From: Agrocybe praecox
Lineage: Eukaryota; Basidiomycota; Agaricomycetes; Agaricales; Agrocybaceae
Length of the DNA stretch: 64,000 bases
Direction of reading: 5' to 3'
Assembly: GCA_964017145.1 (NCBI GenBank)
Contig: OZ024845.1
Span: 3,658,001 to 3,722,000, forward strand
Under the pieces are notes generated by a model. It ran no database searches. It saw only the letters and a program-made list of their open reading frames with translations, and was not told the DNA's origin. Positions 56,122 to 64,000 of this stretch are shown here, one piece after another; position 1 is the first letter of the stretch, and every line of letters starts with the position of its first letter. Both the position numbers and the translations under genes were made by a program.

Positions 56122-57852
56122 ATGCTGTCGATTTCCGAGTTCTTAAGCCTCCAAATACCTAATGACAGCGACCACAGCAGCACATCCCAAAACGACAAAG
56201 TCAAACCCCTTTCAGGTCTGGAAAGATTTAAGAGATTTGTCCTTTGCTGGCTTCTGTGCGTTTCCGTATCTCTGGCTCCATTTCTTGCATCTGCCCCGTA
56301 TATGAGTGTCGAACCTCTTGACCTTCGAGCACCTATTACTACACTGGATGATATTTTCTCATTCGACGTGAGTTCAGCGTTTGGCGCCGGGCTTGGAACG
56401 TTTTATTCATTTAAATGTATTATTTGTTTGTATTTATAGATTGACCTGACGGCGGAGGCCATTTCAGTCGATGCCATAGGAAGGACAATTACCATGAATT
56501 GGTACCCAACACCCGAGTCTATAGATTGTTCTTCTCCTCGCGCGGCAGCCATAGATATATTTACATCAAAGTATGTACATGTTTGTTACTCTTATTCTTT
56601 GGGCGGTTGAACAAACATACTATGTATGTTATGACAGCTCGTTCCTCGACTCTTCCAGCCCTTTCTGGTCATCCGCTCCAGGATTGAACCCAGTGTTGTA
56701 CAGGCTCAACAGTACAGAGTGGTGCTCAAGCCTCACACCACCAGTCTCCTTCACCACTGTGACGAAATTAATTGGATATAAGAAACAGATTCAGCCCTTC
56801 AATGCCAGACGAGCAGCCCTCACAACATCATGGCAGAGCTATCCGTTTGACATGTGAGTTTAATATTATGGGTTTACTCAGAAATACACAACTTACGCGA
56901 TTCTGTACACAATTTCTCATACAGATATGTCGCTCAGTTTTTATTTTACACTAGGGTTGTAGGTAGCAATCGAATGAAACCATTGAAAGTCATTGACTCC
57001 TTTGGCGTGGCAGTGTGTGTATTCCAATGTTTACTCTGAAACATGGTCCAATTAAGACAGATTTCTACACAGGAACTTTGACATATCCCTCATCCAGGCC
57101 TCGGTTATTACGAATGTCCTAAAAGACAGAGAAAACCTTCAATTTTCCCTTCTTGTCGAAAGGTCGAAGGCAACTAAAATATTCGTAGTTATGGTTGCTG
57201 TTACAAACTGTAGGAGTACTGTTTATTTTTTCGAAGAGACACTGATGGATTTCTGTCTGAAGGGCTAACGGCGATGGCTTTCATTACAATTTGTGCATCA
57301 GTTGCTATTTATAGACATGCCCACTTTTACGCCGAGATGTTTGTGGTCCCAGTAGGCACATTGTTCGCATTCACGTCCATTCGCGCCCATCTTCCGGGCG
57401 CACCAACGGGATTTGGTAAGTAACTGGATTCAATGGAACCTTGTCGGAAACTAACGCCCTATGATTAGGTGCAACCATAGGTGAAAGAGCTATCGTCTGA
57501 TCATATCTTCCTGATCTTAATCGGCTACTATACAGATATGTTTACAATCCTTCCCGTCTTAGTTATTATGTCCGTATGCGTAAGTTGGCTCGAAAGAGCA
57601 TCGCAAACTTGATTCAAACCATCTAACTCGGCTTAATAGAGCTTTACATTGCTACTGATGATACTGTATAGGAGAATACACGAACATTACTCAGAGACGA
57701 GTCGAAGGGCTGGTGATACCTTTCTACCGCCGTCCACTTCAGTAGAAATAGCGCCGTGGCAGGTAGCCTTGCAGACTTGGCAAAACCCAGATGTGGGATT
57801 ATCGTTGATTGAACACTCAGAGCATATCGATGGGGGCTTGGTAGACCAATAG
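56122..57852 (+). CDS. DUF4436-like multi-pass membrane protein
   Basis: Nine exons (56122-56367, 56440-56570, 56638-56853, 56925-57014, 57073-57209, 57263-57415, 57469-57480, 57536-57579, 57640-57852) join perfectly into 413 residues. One TM helix (FVLCWLLCVSVSLAPFLASA) is followed by an extracytoplasmic beta-rich domain (MNWYPTPESIDCSSPR, LYRLNSTEWCSSLTP). Then come three TM helices: WLTAMAFITICASVAIY, MFVVPVGTLFAFTSI before RAHLPGAPTGFG, and ILPVLVIMSVCSFTLLLMIL, then a polar tail. The layout and RAHLPGAPTGFG fit fungal DUF4436 proteins, whose function is unknown. Exon 7 is only 12 nt long (GTGCAACCATAG) and rebuilds the FG-ATI-D link. Shared orientation and spacing with the secreted protein upstream suggest possible co-function; this is inference. 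Confidence 0.75.
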
Positions 57853-58104
57853 GGCAAAACTATATAATGACTGCTTGTATAGTGTTGACATTGAACCGTA
57901 ATTAAACCGATATTAACATAGCGCAGTCACTTATTGAAACGATTTGTACCTTCGATCTATACATTGTATTCACAGATGACACACAGAGACGTGTGTGACA
58001 AAGATGAAGTGATATCCAGCTGTTCAGCGTGATAATGATTGTGATTCTGCAGGTGCTTCGTTCACATAAGTATTCTTGACTCGTGATTACGGATTCTGAG
58101 TGAC
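57853..58104. other. Intergenic DNA up to the retrotransposon
   Basis: 3' flank of the DUF4436-like gene and insertion site of the gypsy element. No gene is seen. Confidence 0.4.
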
Positions 58105-58574
58105 TGTCAGGGCAACACTAAGATCAGTGTGACAAGGCCACCAACAAAGACAAAGCAAGAGAGAGAGAGAGAGAGAGAGAGATGAAGAGAGAGAGAGGCA
58201 CTCAATGGTTCTAAGAGATCACACCAATGATAGTGGATATCCTAAGAGATTGAAGCTGGGGCTACAGCTACATACATGTCCAGTATATATACCCTACAGC
58301 TATTCTAGAATATTCCTCCATGACATCATAGAAAGGAATGATGAATAAGGCAATGACATCATAAAGAAAGTAAAAGAATGATGTGGAATGATGTAGAATG
58401 GATGAGGCTATGCTCATGGGAAATTAAAGTGATAAGTATCTAATCAAATGATAATCAAGATATAATCAAGAGATAATCAAAGATATGAAACAGATAAGAT
58501 ATCTACACATCTACAAAAGGGAAAAATGCGAAATAAATATAGAAAAATAAGAGAAAATAGGGGAAACCCTGACA
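58105..58574 (-). mobile_element. 3' LTR of a Ty3/gypsy element (470 bp)
   Basis: On the minus strand it begins TGTCAGGG (58574) right after a polypurine tract AGAGAGGGGG and ends CCCTGACA (58105), giving an 8-bp inverted TG...CA end pair. A GTATATATAC box near 58285 could serve as a promoter element, and a GA/CT microsatellite lies inside. The matching 5' LTR is not in the window, because the element is cut off in gag. Confidence 0.85.
58159..58197. repeat. (GA)n microsatellite inside the LTR
   Basis: An almost pure GA run interrupted once by GATGAA. It probably varies in length between LTR copies. Confidence 0.9.
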
Positions 58575-61500
58575 TCACCCCCTCTCTAAGGCACATTTCC
58601 CAGAATGTGCACATGTATGACTGAGTTTGGAGGGTTTCAGAGGAGGTAGGGGTTCAGTAAAATCAATTAGAGGTGAAAATGAAAGTCTATCGAAAGTGAG
58701 TGCAGAAATTTTTCTGAGAGCAGCTGGGTGTTTTGCATGGAATTCCTTGATTGACTTAGCTGCCTTCTTCAAATTTTCAGCAGGTTCCCAAGTACTTTCT
58801 TCATTTGGGTAGTCTTTCCATTTAACCAAGTACTGCAGCTTATTTCTGAATAATCTGCTGTCCTTGATGTACTCAACTTCCCATTCAGGGTTTTCACCTT
58901 TGATAACTGGTGGAGGTCTGGAAGGGGGCTTTCTACCAACTGGATCAGGATGATGGGGCATGAGCTTGACCACATTGAATACAGGATGGATCTTCATGGT
59001 AGCAGGCAATTTCAATTCATAGGCATTTGGACCAACAACTTTGGTGATCTTGTATGGTCCATATCTTTTGTCCTCCAATTTCTTGGAAGGCCTATCAGTC
59101 TTTAAGTCCTTGCCATCTAGCCAAACCATGTCCCCAACCTTATACTCAGTAGGTGCACCTCTGTGTCTATCATAGAACTTGGCCATATCATCAGCAGCTT
59201 TTTTAAGTGCAGACTCTGCTTCTTTTCTGGCCTCTTCCATGTTTTTCACAAAGGTATCTACAGTGTCCATCTTGCTGTCTCTAAGAGGTTCTGTGCCCAT
59301 TCTGGGATGTCTACCATTATTGAGCATGAAGGGTGTTTGCCTAGTAGATGCTTGAACTCTGTTGTTGTAGGAGAATTCAGCTAAGGACAACCATTCTACC
59401 CAGTCATTTTGTCTATGGTTTATGAAGAGCCTGAGGTATTGTTCTACTTCTTGATTTACCCTCTCAGTTTGACCATCTGTCTGAGGGTGATAGGCTGTAG
59501 ATGAAGCAGTCTGAATACCTAATAAGGAGTTGAGCTCTTTCATGAACTTGGAGACAAACTGGGGACCTCTATCACAGATTATTTTGATAGGTAGACCATG
59601 CAGTTTCCAGACATAGTCCCTGTAGAGCTTAGCAGTACCTTCAGATGTGACCTCATCTGTGGTAGGTATGATATGGATCATCTTGCTAAGCCTATCTACA
59701 ACTATCATAATGGCATTGTACCCTTGACACTCAGGTAATCCAGTGATAAAGTCCACAGTAATGGTTTGCCAGACATCAGAAGGAATTTCAGTAGGAGTCA
59801 GGAAGCCAACAGGCTTAGCTGGAAATGTCTTTGTCCTGTTACATCTATCACAGCTTCTAGTGTAGGCTGCAATGTAGTGAGACATTCCTGGCCACCAATA
59901 ATTTCTAGAGACAAGCTCTATTGTCTTCCATTTTCCTGGATGTCCAGCAATATAGGCATCATGATGTAGTTCCACAATTTTCCTTCTAAGATCTTTGTCC
60001 TTGGGAACATACACTTTCCCTCTGTAGAGAATAAGTCCTTGCTCTTCTGCCCATTCCTGTCCTTCTATCTTCTTGGTTGAAGATCCCTTCAATTCCTGTA
60101 CTGCCTTCACAACCTTTTCATCCATGTCCTTTGCTTCTCTGATTTTCTTCAGAAGATCAGTCTCAGGACCAGACAAAATGGTGTGCCCCTGTTTGAGAGC
60201 TTGGATTTTGAAGTAGGAAGGTTTGAGAAGAACTACATTTTCATTATCATTCTCCCCCTTCTTATGATCTGATCTTCTTGACAGTGCATCTGGCTTTAGA
60301 GATTTTTTACCAGGTCTATGATGAAGAGAAAAGTCAAATCTGGACAAAAATAGAGACCATCTGGCCTGCCTCCTGCTTAGCTTCTGGGCAGTCATAAAGT
60401 ACTCTAGATTTTTGTGGTCTGTCCAAATCTCAAAGGTATGTTGAGTCCCTTCAAGATAATGTCTCCATTCATCTAGTGCCCTGATAATTGCCAGCATTTC
60501 CTTGTCATGAATCTCATAATTTCTTTCTACTTCAGAGAGGCTCTTAGACATAAAAGCAACAGGATGCCATTTCCCATCTGATCCTTCCTGAGATAAGACA
60601 GCCCCAGTAGCATAATCTGAGCTATCTGCTTCAACTTTATAGGGCTTATTATCATCAGGGAAAACCAAAACAGGGGAGGATGTGACCTTAAGCTTTAACT
60701 GATCAAAGGCTTCCTGATGTCTAAGTCCCCATCTCCAGACTGTTCCCTTCTTTGTCAATTCATGCAGTGGCTTGGCAATGTCTGCAAAATCCTCTATGAA
60801 CCTTCTGTAGAAGTTAACAAATCCCAAGAATGATTGAACATCCTTGACATTTTCAGGTTCAGGCCATTTGGAGACTCCCTCTACCTTGACAGGATCCATC
60901 TCAATCTTGCCTTGTGAAATGATAAGTCCAAGATATTCAATCTTTTCCTTTTCAAATTCACATTTTTCTGCTTTGAGGTAGAGTTTGTTCTCTTCTAGGA
61001 TTTTCAGAACCTTCTTGACTACTTCCCTATGATGTTCCAGAGTCTCAGTGAAGACCAATATGTCATCCATGTAGACAATGACAACATTGCCATCAATGAG
61101 CTCTATGAAGATGTCATTCATCATAGTTTGAAAGGTGGCAGGACTATTGGTTAAGCCAAAAAACATGACCAATGGTTCAAACAGCCCTCTATTAGTTCTA
61201 AAGGCTGCCTTCCATTCATCTCCTTCCTTAACTCTGACATTGTTAAATCCCCATCTGACATCCAGCTTGGTGAAGTATTTAGCTTTACTGAGTTTGGTGA
61301 TAATGTCAGAAATGAGAGGTAGAGGGTAGGAGTTTTTGATAGTCATTTCATTCAGCTTCCTATAGTCCTGTACTAGTCTAAGAGAGCCATCCTTCTTCTT
61401 GACAAAGAAAACAGGGGATGCCATAGGTGACTTGGAAGGTCTAATTCTGCCAGATTTCAGATTTTCCTCTAGAAAGGCATCAAGCTCTTTCTGCTCCTTA

Positions 61501-62447
61501 GGTGAAAGAGGATATATCTTTGATCTATATGGCTCAGAACTAGGCTTCAGCTCAATAGCATGATCCCAAGGCTTTCTATCTGGTAGCCTGTCAAAAGATT
61601 CCTTTGAGAATACCCCTTTGAATTGATGATAGTGCTTGGGGACAGCTTCTTCAAAGGATTTCTTTGGGGAATCAGCTTTCTGGTGAGATTCTTCTGCTAG
61701 TTTTTGGGACACAGTAGAAGTAGCATTAATAGACTGACTTTGAGGATGTAGACAGGAAATAAAAATCCTATCCTCAGGCTCAATCTCAGAGTCAGAGTCA
61801 GGTGACTGATCTACAAGATCTACACCTTCATCATCAAACTGAGGAAGCTGTCTTCTTTGTATTGCAGCTATTCTCTGTCTCTTCCTTCTGGCTCTTATAA
61901 CTTCCATGTGGCAGTCAGATGGACATCTTGTGAATTGAACATCCCCTGACTTCCAATCAACATCTGGGTTATGTAGATAAAGCCAGGTGTGTCCAATAAT
62001 AGCAGTTTTGTTTCCCAAGTCACAAACAGCAAAGGTAGCCTTTTCTGTATGGTTCTTGTATATCATAATCAAGTCAACTTCCTCATGAATGGAGCCACTC
62101 TTGTTGAGAGTACCATCTACATTGTAGACAGGAATGGCTCTAGGGAGTTTTCTGGTGTTGAGATTATGATATTTTACAAAACCAGTGTCCAGAAACAGAC
62201 CAGTAGCTCCAGAGTCAAGCAAAGCATCTACAGAAAGCCTTTTCCCTGTATCCATTGTCTTTAGAATGACTGACAAATGAGTAGAGGTTTTAGGCTTGTG
62301 ACCCAGGATGTAGATTTTTTCAGGAGTGGAAGAAGAATAATCAGAGGACATGGTTTCTGTATCAGAATCTGAAGAGGAAGGATTGAGTTTATTGCTTTCA
62401 TCTTCTAATACATTAAATTTATTCCATTGGGACATGTCTTTCACCAA
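58575..62447 (-). CDS. Gypsy pol polyprotein: PR-RT-RNaseH-INT-chromodomain
   Basis: An uninterrupted frame of 1290 codons. The aspartic protease motif LLDSGATGLFLD is at residues 77-87. RT has VKKKDGSLRLVQDYRKLN and the active site YMDDILVF near 458. RNase H starts VEADSSDYATGAVLS. The integrase has an HHCC finger (HHDAYIAGHPGK to SCDRCNR, from about 824) and the catalytic pieces VDFITGLPE and ICDRGPQF with the expected later Glu. A chromodomain with LVKWKDYPNEESTWEPAENL near 1200-1226 targets insertion to modified chromatin in chromoviruses. The reading frame runs into the polypurine tract and its TGA stop abuts the LTR. It lies one frame off gag, with an open -1 frame upstream through a T5 run at 62458-62462. 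Confidence 0.95.
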   Translation of the reverse strand: MVKDMSQWNKFNVLEDESNKLNPSSSDSDTETMSSDYSSSTPEKIYILGHKPKTSTHLSVILKTMDTGKRLSVDALLDSGATGLFLDTGFVKYHNLNTRKLPRAIPVYNVDGTLNKSGSIHEEVDLIMIYKNHTEKATFAVCDLGNKTAIIGHTWLYLHNPDVDWKSGDVQFTRCPSDCHMEVIRARRKRQRIAAIQRRQLPQFDDEGVDLVDQSPDSDSEIEPEDRIFISCLHPQSQSINATSTVSQKLAEESHQKADSPKKSFEEAVPKHYHQFKGVFSKESFDRLPDRKPWDHAIELKPSSEPYRSKIYPLSPKEQKELDAFLEENLKSGRIRPSKSPMASPVFFVKKKDGSLRLVQDYRKLNEMTIKNSYPLPLISDIITKLSKAKYFTKLDVRWGFNNVRVKEGDEWKAAFRTNRGLFEPLVMFFGLTNSPATFQTMMNDIFIELIDGNVVIVYMDDILVFTETLEHHREVVKKVLKILEENKLYLKAEKCEFEKEKIEYLGLIISQGKIEMDPVKVEGVSKWPEPENVKDVQSFLGFVNFYRRFIEDFADIAKPLHELTKKGTVWRWGLRHQEAFDQLKLKVTSSPVLVFPDDNKPYKVEADSSDYATGAVLSQEGSDGKWHPVAFMSKSLSEVERNYEIHDKEMLAIIRALDEWRHYLEGTQHTFEIWTDHKNLEYFMTAQKLSRRQARWSLFLSRFDFSLHHRPGKKSLKPDALSRRSDHKKGENDNENVVLLKPSYFKIQALKQGHTILSGPETDLLKKIREAKDMDEKVVKAVQELKGSSTKKIEGQEWAEEQGLILYRGKVYVPKDKDLRRKIVELHHDAYIAGHPGKWKTIELVSRNYWWPGMSHYIAAYTRSCDRCNRTKTFPAKPVGFLTPTEIPSDVWQTITVDFITGLPECQGYNAIMIVVDRLSKMIHIIPTTDEVTSEGTAKLYRDYVWKLHGLPIKIICDRGPQFVSKFMKELNSLLGIQTASSTAYHPQTDGQTERVNQEVEQYLRLFINHRQNDWVEWLSLAEFSYNNRVQASTRQTPFMLNNGRHPRMGTEPLRDSKMDTVDTFVKNMEEARKEAESALKKAADDMAKFYDRHRGAPTEYKVGDMVWLDGKDLKTDRPSKKLEDKRYGPYKITKVVGPNAYELKLPATMKIHPVFNVVKLMPHHPDPVGRKPPSRPPPVIKGENPEWEVEYIKDSRLFRNKLQYLVKWKDYPNEESTWEPAENLKKAAKSIKEFHAKHPAALRKISALTFDRLSFSPLIDFTEPLPPLKPSKLSHTCAHSGKCALERG

Positions 62448-62455
62448 TGGTGCCT

Positions 62456-63103
62456 CTAAAAATTCTTCTGTGGAGTTTCCTTGTTGGATTCTTCTTCCTT
62501 GATCAGTTTTCCATAAAAGTCTTTCAGCTCCTCATGGTTCATGGCATTGATGTTGACTGAAGACCTGCAATCAGCTGCCTTATGACCTTGCTTTCTGCAT
62601 TTGAAGCAGATGAGGGGCCTGACTGACTTCCATCCTGAATCAACTTCCATAGGAACTACATCTGGTTGCCTTGCTTGAGCAACTTGATTTCTCTGATTGC
62701 CAACAAAGGGAGTTGAACTGGGGGCAGCAGGCTTGGACTGAGGCTTGTTGGATGAAGGAGCCTTAGAAAATGGAGAAGAGGAAGAGGAAGAGGAAGTAGA
62801 TTTGTTGAATGCTTCCATCTGTCTCCATTGCCTGTCCAGCTTGGTAGCCCAAGAAATCCAGCCATTCAGAGTTTTGGGCATCTCAGGTACACTATAAACT
62901 TTTTCCCTGAGAGATCTGTTGATCCCAGTCTGAAATTTCTCAACCAATGCAGCATCATTGTACCCAGTGTCTGAAACCAATTCCCTGAAGTTAGCCACAT
63001 ACTCATCAGCAGTTTGACTTCCCTGCTTGAGCAAGTTCATTTTGTGTCTGGCTGTGCTGGCAGGGTCTGGATCTCCAAAGACTTCCCTGAACTCATAGAC
63101 AAA
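62456..63103 (-). CDS. Gypsy gag, 5'-truncated
   Basis: The frame runs from about 63103 to the stop at 62456. It holds the retrotransposon gag core (FREVFGDPDPASTARHKMN, ADEYVANFREL, KFQTGINRSLREKV, ISWATKLDRQW), a Ser/Pro-rich linker, and a CCHC nucleic-acid-binding knuckle CFKCRKQGHKAADC near 62570-62610. The usual N-terminal part of gag, the primer-binding site and the 5' LTR are missing. The open frame meets a TGA near 63106, where unrelated sequence begins. The first in-frame Met is at 63040, but it lies inside the conserved core and is unlikely to be the true start. Confidence 0.85.
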   Translation of the reverse strand, partial: FVYEFREVFGDPDPASTARHKMNLLKQGSQTADEYVANFRELVSDTGYNDAALVEKFQTGINRSLREKVYSVPEMPKTLNGWISWATKLDRQWRQMEAFNKSTSSSSSSSPFSKAPSSNKPQSKPAAPSSTPFVGNQRNQVAQARQPDVVPMEVDSGWKSVRPLICFKCRKQGHKAADCRSSVNINAMNHEELKDFYGKLIKEEESNKETPQKNF

Positions 63104-63328
63104 ACATCAGGAAAATGACTTTTGCTCCAAAAAAGCTTTGGACAAATGCAATTCTGCTAAAGGCAATATGCGACTCTGAGGAGCTCTGTAAGACTCTGCA
63201 CAGCTTTGGCCTTGAGCGTTATATATAAAAAGCTTTGCAGATCTCTGGTACACTGTTAATGCTATCAGAGTTATCATCATAATTATAAAGTTAAAAAATC
63301 GAATATATTCATTTTGCAGACTATATAA
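63104..63328. other. Junction between gypsy gag and Plavaka-type element
   Basis: Non-coding, with repeated AGCTTTG/AGCTCTG units (near 63132, 63180, 63202, 63231), as in subterminal repeats. It probably belongs to the 3' end of the Plavaka-type element that disrupts gag. Confidence 0.4.
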
Positions 63329-64000
63329 TTAATAAATAGTCTGATACGAATATTTACTTAGCCAATTATTGACTAAAAAAGATGATGCTTCGTCAAGCAC
63401 AGTGAAAGGACTCCAGCTTTCTGGGATATTTTCTTTGAGAGAAGGAAAAATAGGGAAAAGCATACAGCTTTGGCGAATATCTTTCACCTTGACTATAGCA
63501 CCTTGTGTTCGATTTTGAGTGTTTGTTGTTTTCCGAATATTATACATCATCCCATGCTTAGCTTCTGCAGAACTGGCAAATTGAGTATACCATTCGACAT
63601 AAGCCAAGGGTTCATTCTTATCAGGCCAGTTTTCTGGTCGGGATCGTGGTCCATGAATTGTGTCGAGTGTATCTGGAAGTGTAAATATAACTCTGACTCT
63701 TCCTGTTCTTGTGCCTAAGTTTTAATCAGCTAATCTATTTATGGGAAATTAGCTAGTATTACTTACCTTTTACTCCTGTTGACTCTGCCATATCATCGAA
63801 ATTAATAATGGCAGTGTCAAACCACCCATTAGGAAGCTTGCTGGATTTTGCAATAGCTTTAACCACATCTTTTTCTTCTTTGTCATCATGAAGAGAATCT
63901 GGGTGAAAGCGAACCATATTGTAGACGTCAACTTTACCAAAAGGCAGATCTATTTCTTGTAGAGATCTGGTGTGGATAGGCTGGTCTAATAACCCACTGA
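63329..64000 (-). CDS. Plavaka-type transposase, C-terminal end (runs off the window)
   Basis: Two minus-strand exons (beyond 64000 to 63767, and 63714-63329, intron GTAAGT...TTAG) join in frame. The product contains KVDVYNMVRFHPDSLHDD, STGVKGTRTGRVRVIFTLPD, EPLAYVEWYTQF, IVKVKDIRQSCMLFPIFPS and a tail SFLVNNWLSKYSYQTIY. The GRVRVIFTLP...LAYVEW...I+xS.HLFP...FxVN pattern is typical of the C-terminal portion of Plavaka (CACTA-like) transposases abundant in Agaricomycetes. The DDE core lies outside the window. No lesion is visible in this part. The assignment is from family knowledge and moderately sure. Confidence 0.65.

Noticed and set aside
1..64000. tRNA genes
   Set aside because: Scanned for T-loop-like GGTTCRANNCC motifs with pairing arms; none gave a cloverleaf.

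Overview
The window looks like a piece of a filamentous basidiomycete genome, probably an Agaricomycete. The genes are split by many short GT..AG introns of about 50-60 nt. The families present fit that group: a multi-GRGG DUF3602 (Par32-like) protein, a NACHT/WD40 NLR, a MYND protein, a DUF4436-type membrane protein, a chromodomain Ty3/gypsy element, a Plavaka-type transposase end and a Helitron-type helicase remnant. No tRNA, rRNA or bacterial-type operon was seen. A 200-base run of N lies at 27645-27844.

Left part (1-11.4 kb). A DUF3602 gene (252-1175, +) is followed by AT-rich intergenic DNA, a degenerate C/T-rich repeat tract (about 2.58-3.7 kb), a probable coiled-coil hypothetical gene (5401-6058, -) and a 266-bp TA-flanked MITE. 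Then comes a large, apparently intact fungal NLR (6658-11336, -). It has a C2-like N-terminus, a helical region, a NACHT P-loop NTPase and nine almost identical 42-residue WD40 repeats.

Middle (11.5-48.5 kb) is a gene graveyard. I recognise broken copies of a multi-pass membrane protein, the 26S proteasome lid subunits RPN6 and RPN7 (head to head), a UBA-domain auxilin/Swa2-like protein, an alpha/beta-hydrolase-like protein with a disrupted HGWF motif, PHO88 (C-terminal part only), a glutathione S-transferase, a Helitron helicase, three glycosyltransferase-31-like fragments, a Kin4-type kinase and a tandemly duplicated unknown gene. All carry frameshifts, in-frame stops, lost starts or lost splice sites. 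Since RPN6 and RPN7 are normally essential, intact copies should exist elsewhere, so this looks like a decaying duplicated segment. A 3.47-kb block with the hydrolase copy sits between 21-bp direct repeats inside a sequence whose uninterrupted version is at 11.5 kb. A 12-copy array of a GTCGAC-centred motif, spaced about 20-21 bp, lies at 26.73-26.97 kb.

Right part (49-64 kb) returns to mostly intact genes: a small secreted-protein candidate (49089-49496, +), a MYND-finger gene with an unresolved exon junction (50170-51057, -), a TA-flanked MITE (54120-54296), and two adjacent + genes whose exons close perfectly. One is a Cys-rich secreted, probably GPI-anchored protein; the other is a DUF4436-like multi-pass membrane protein with a 12-nt microexon. 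The window ends in a chromoviral gypsy element (- strand; 3' LTR, intact pol, truncated gag) abutting the C-terminal end of a Plavaka-type transposase.

No single undescribed system is proven here. The strongest leads are the NLR with its freshly homogenised sensor repeats, the adjacent secreted/membrane pair, the phased GTCGAC array, and the insertion with its empty site in a decaying duplicate.
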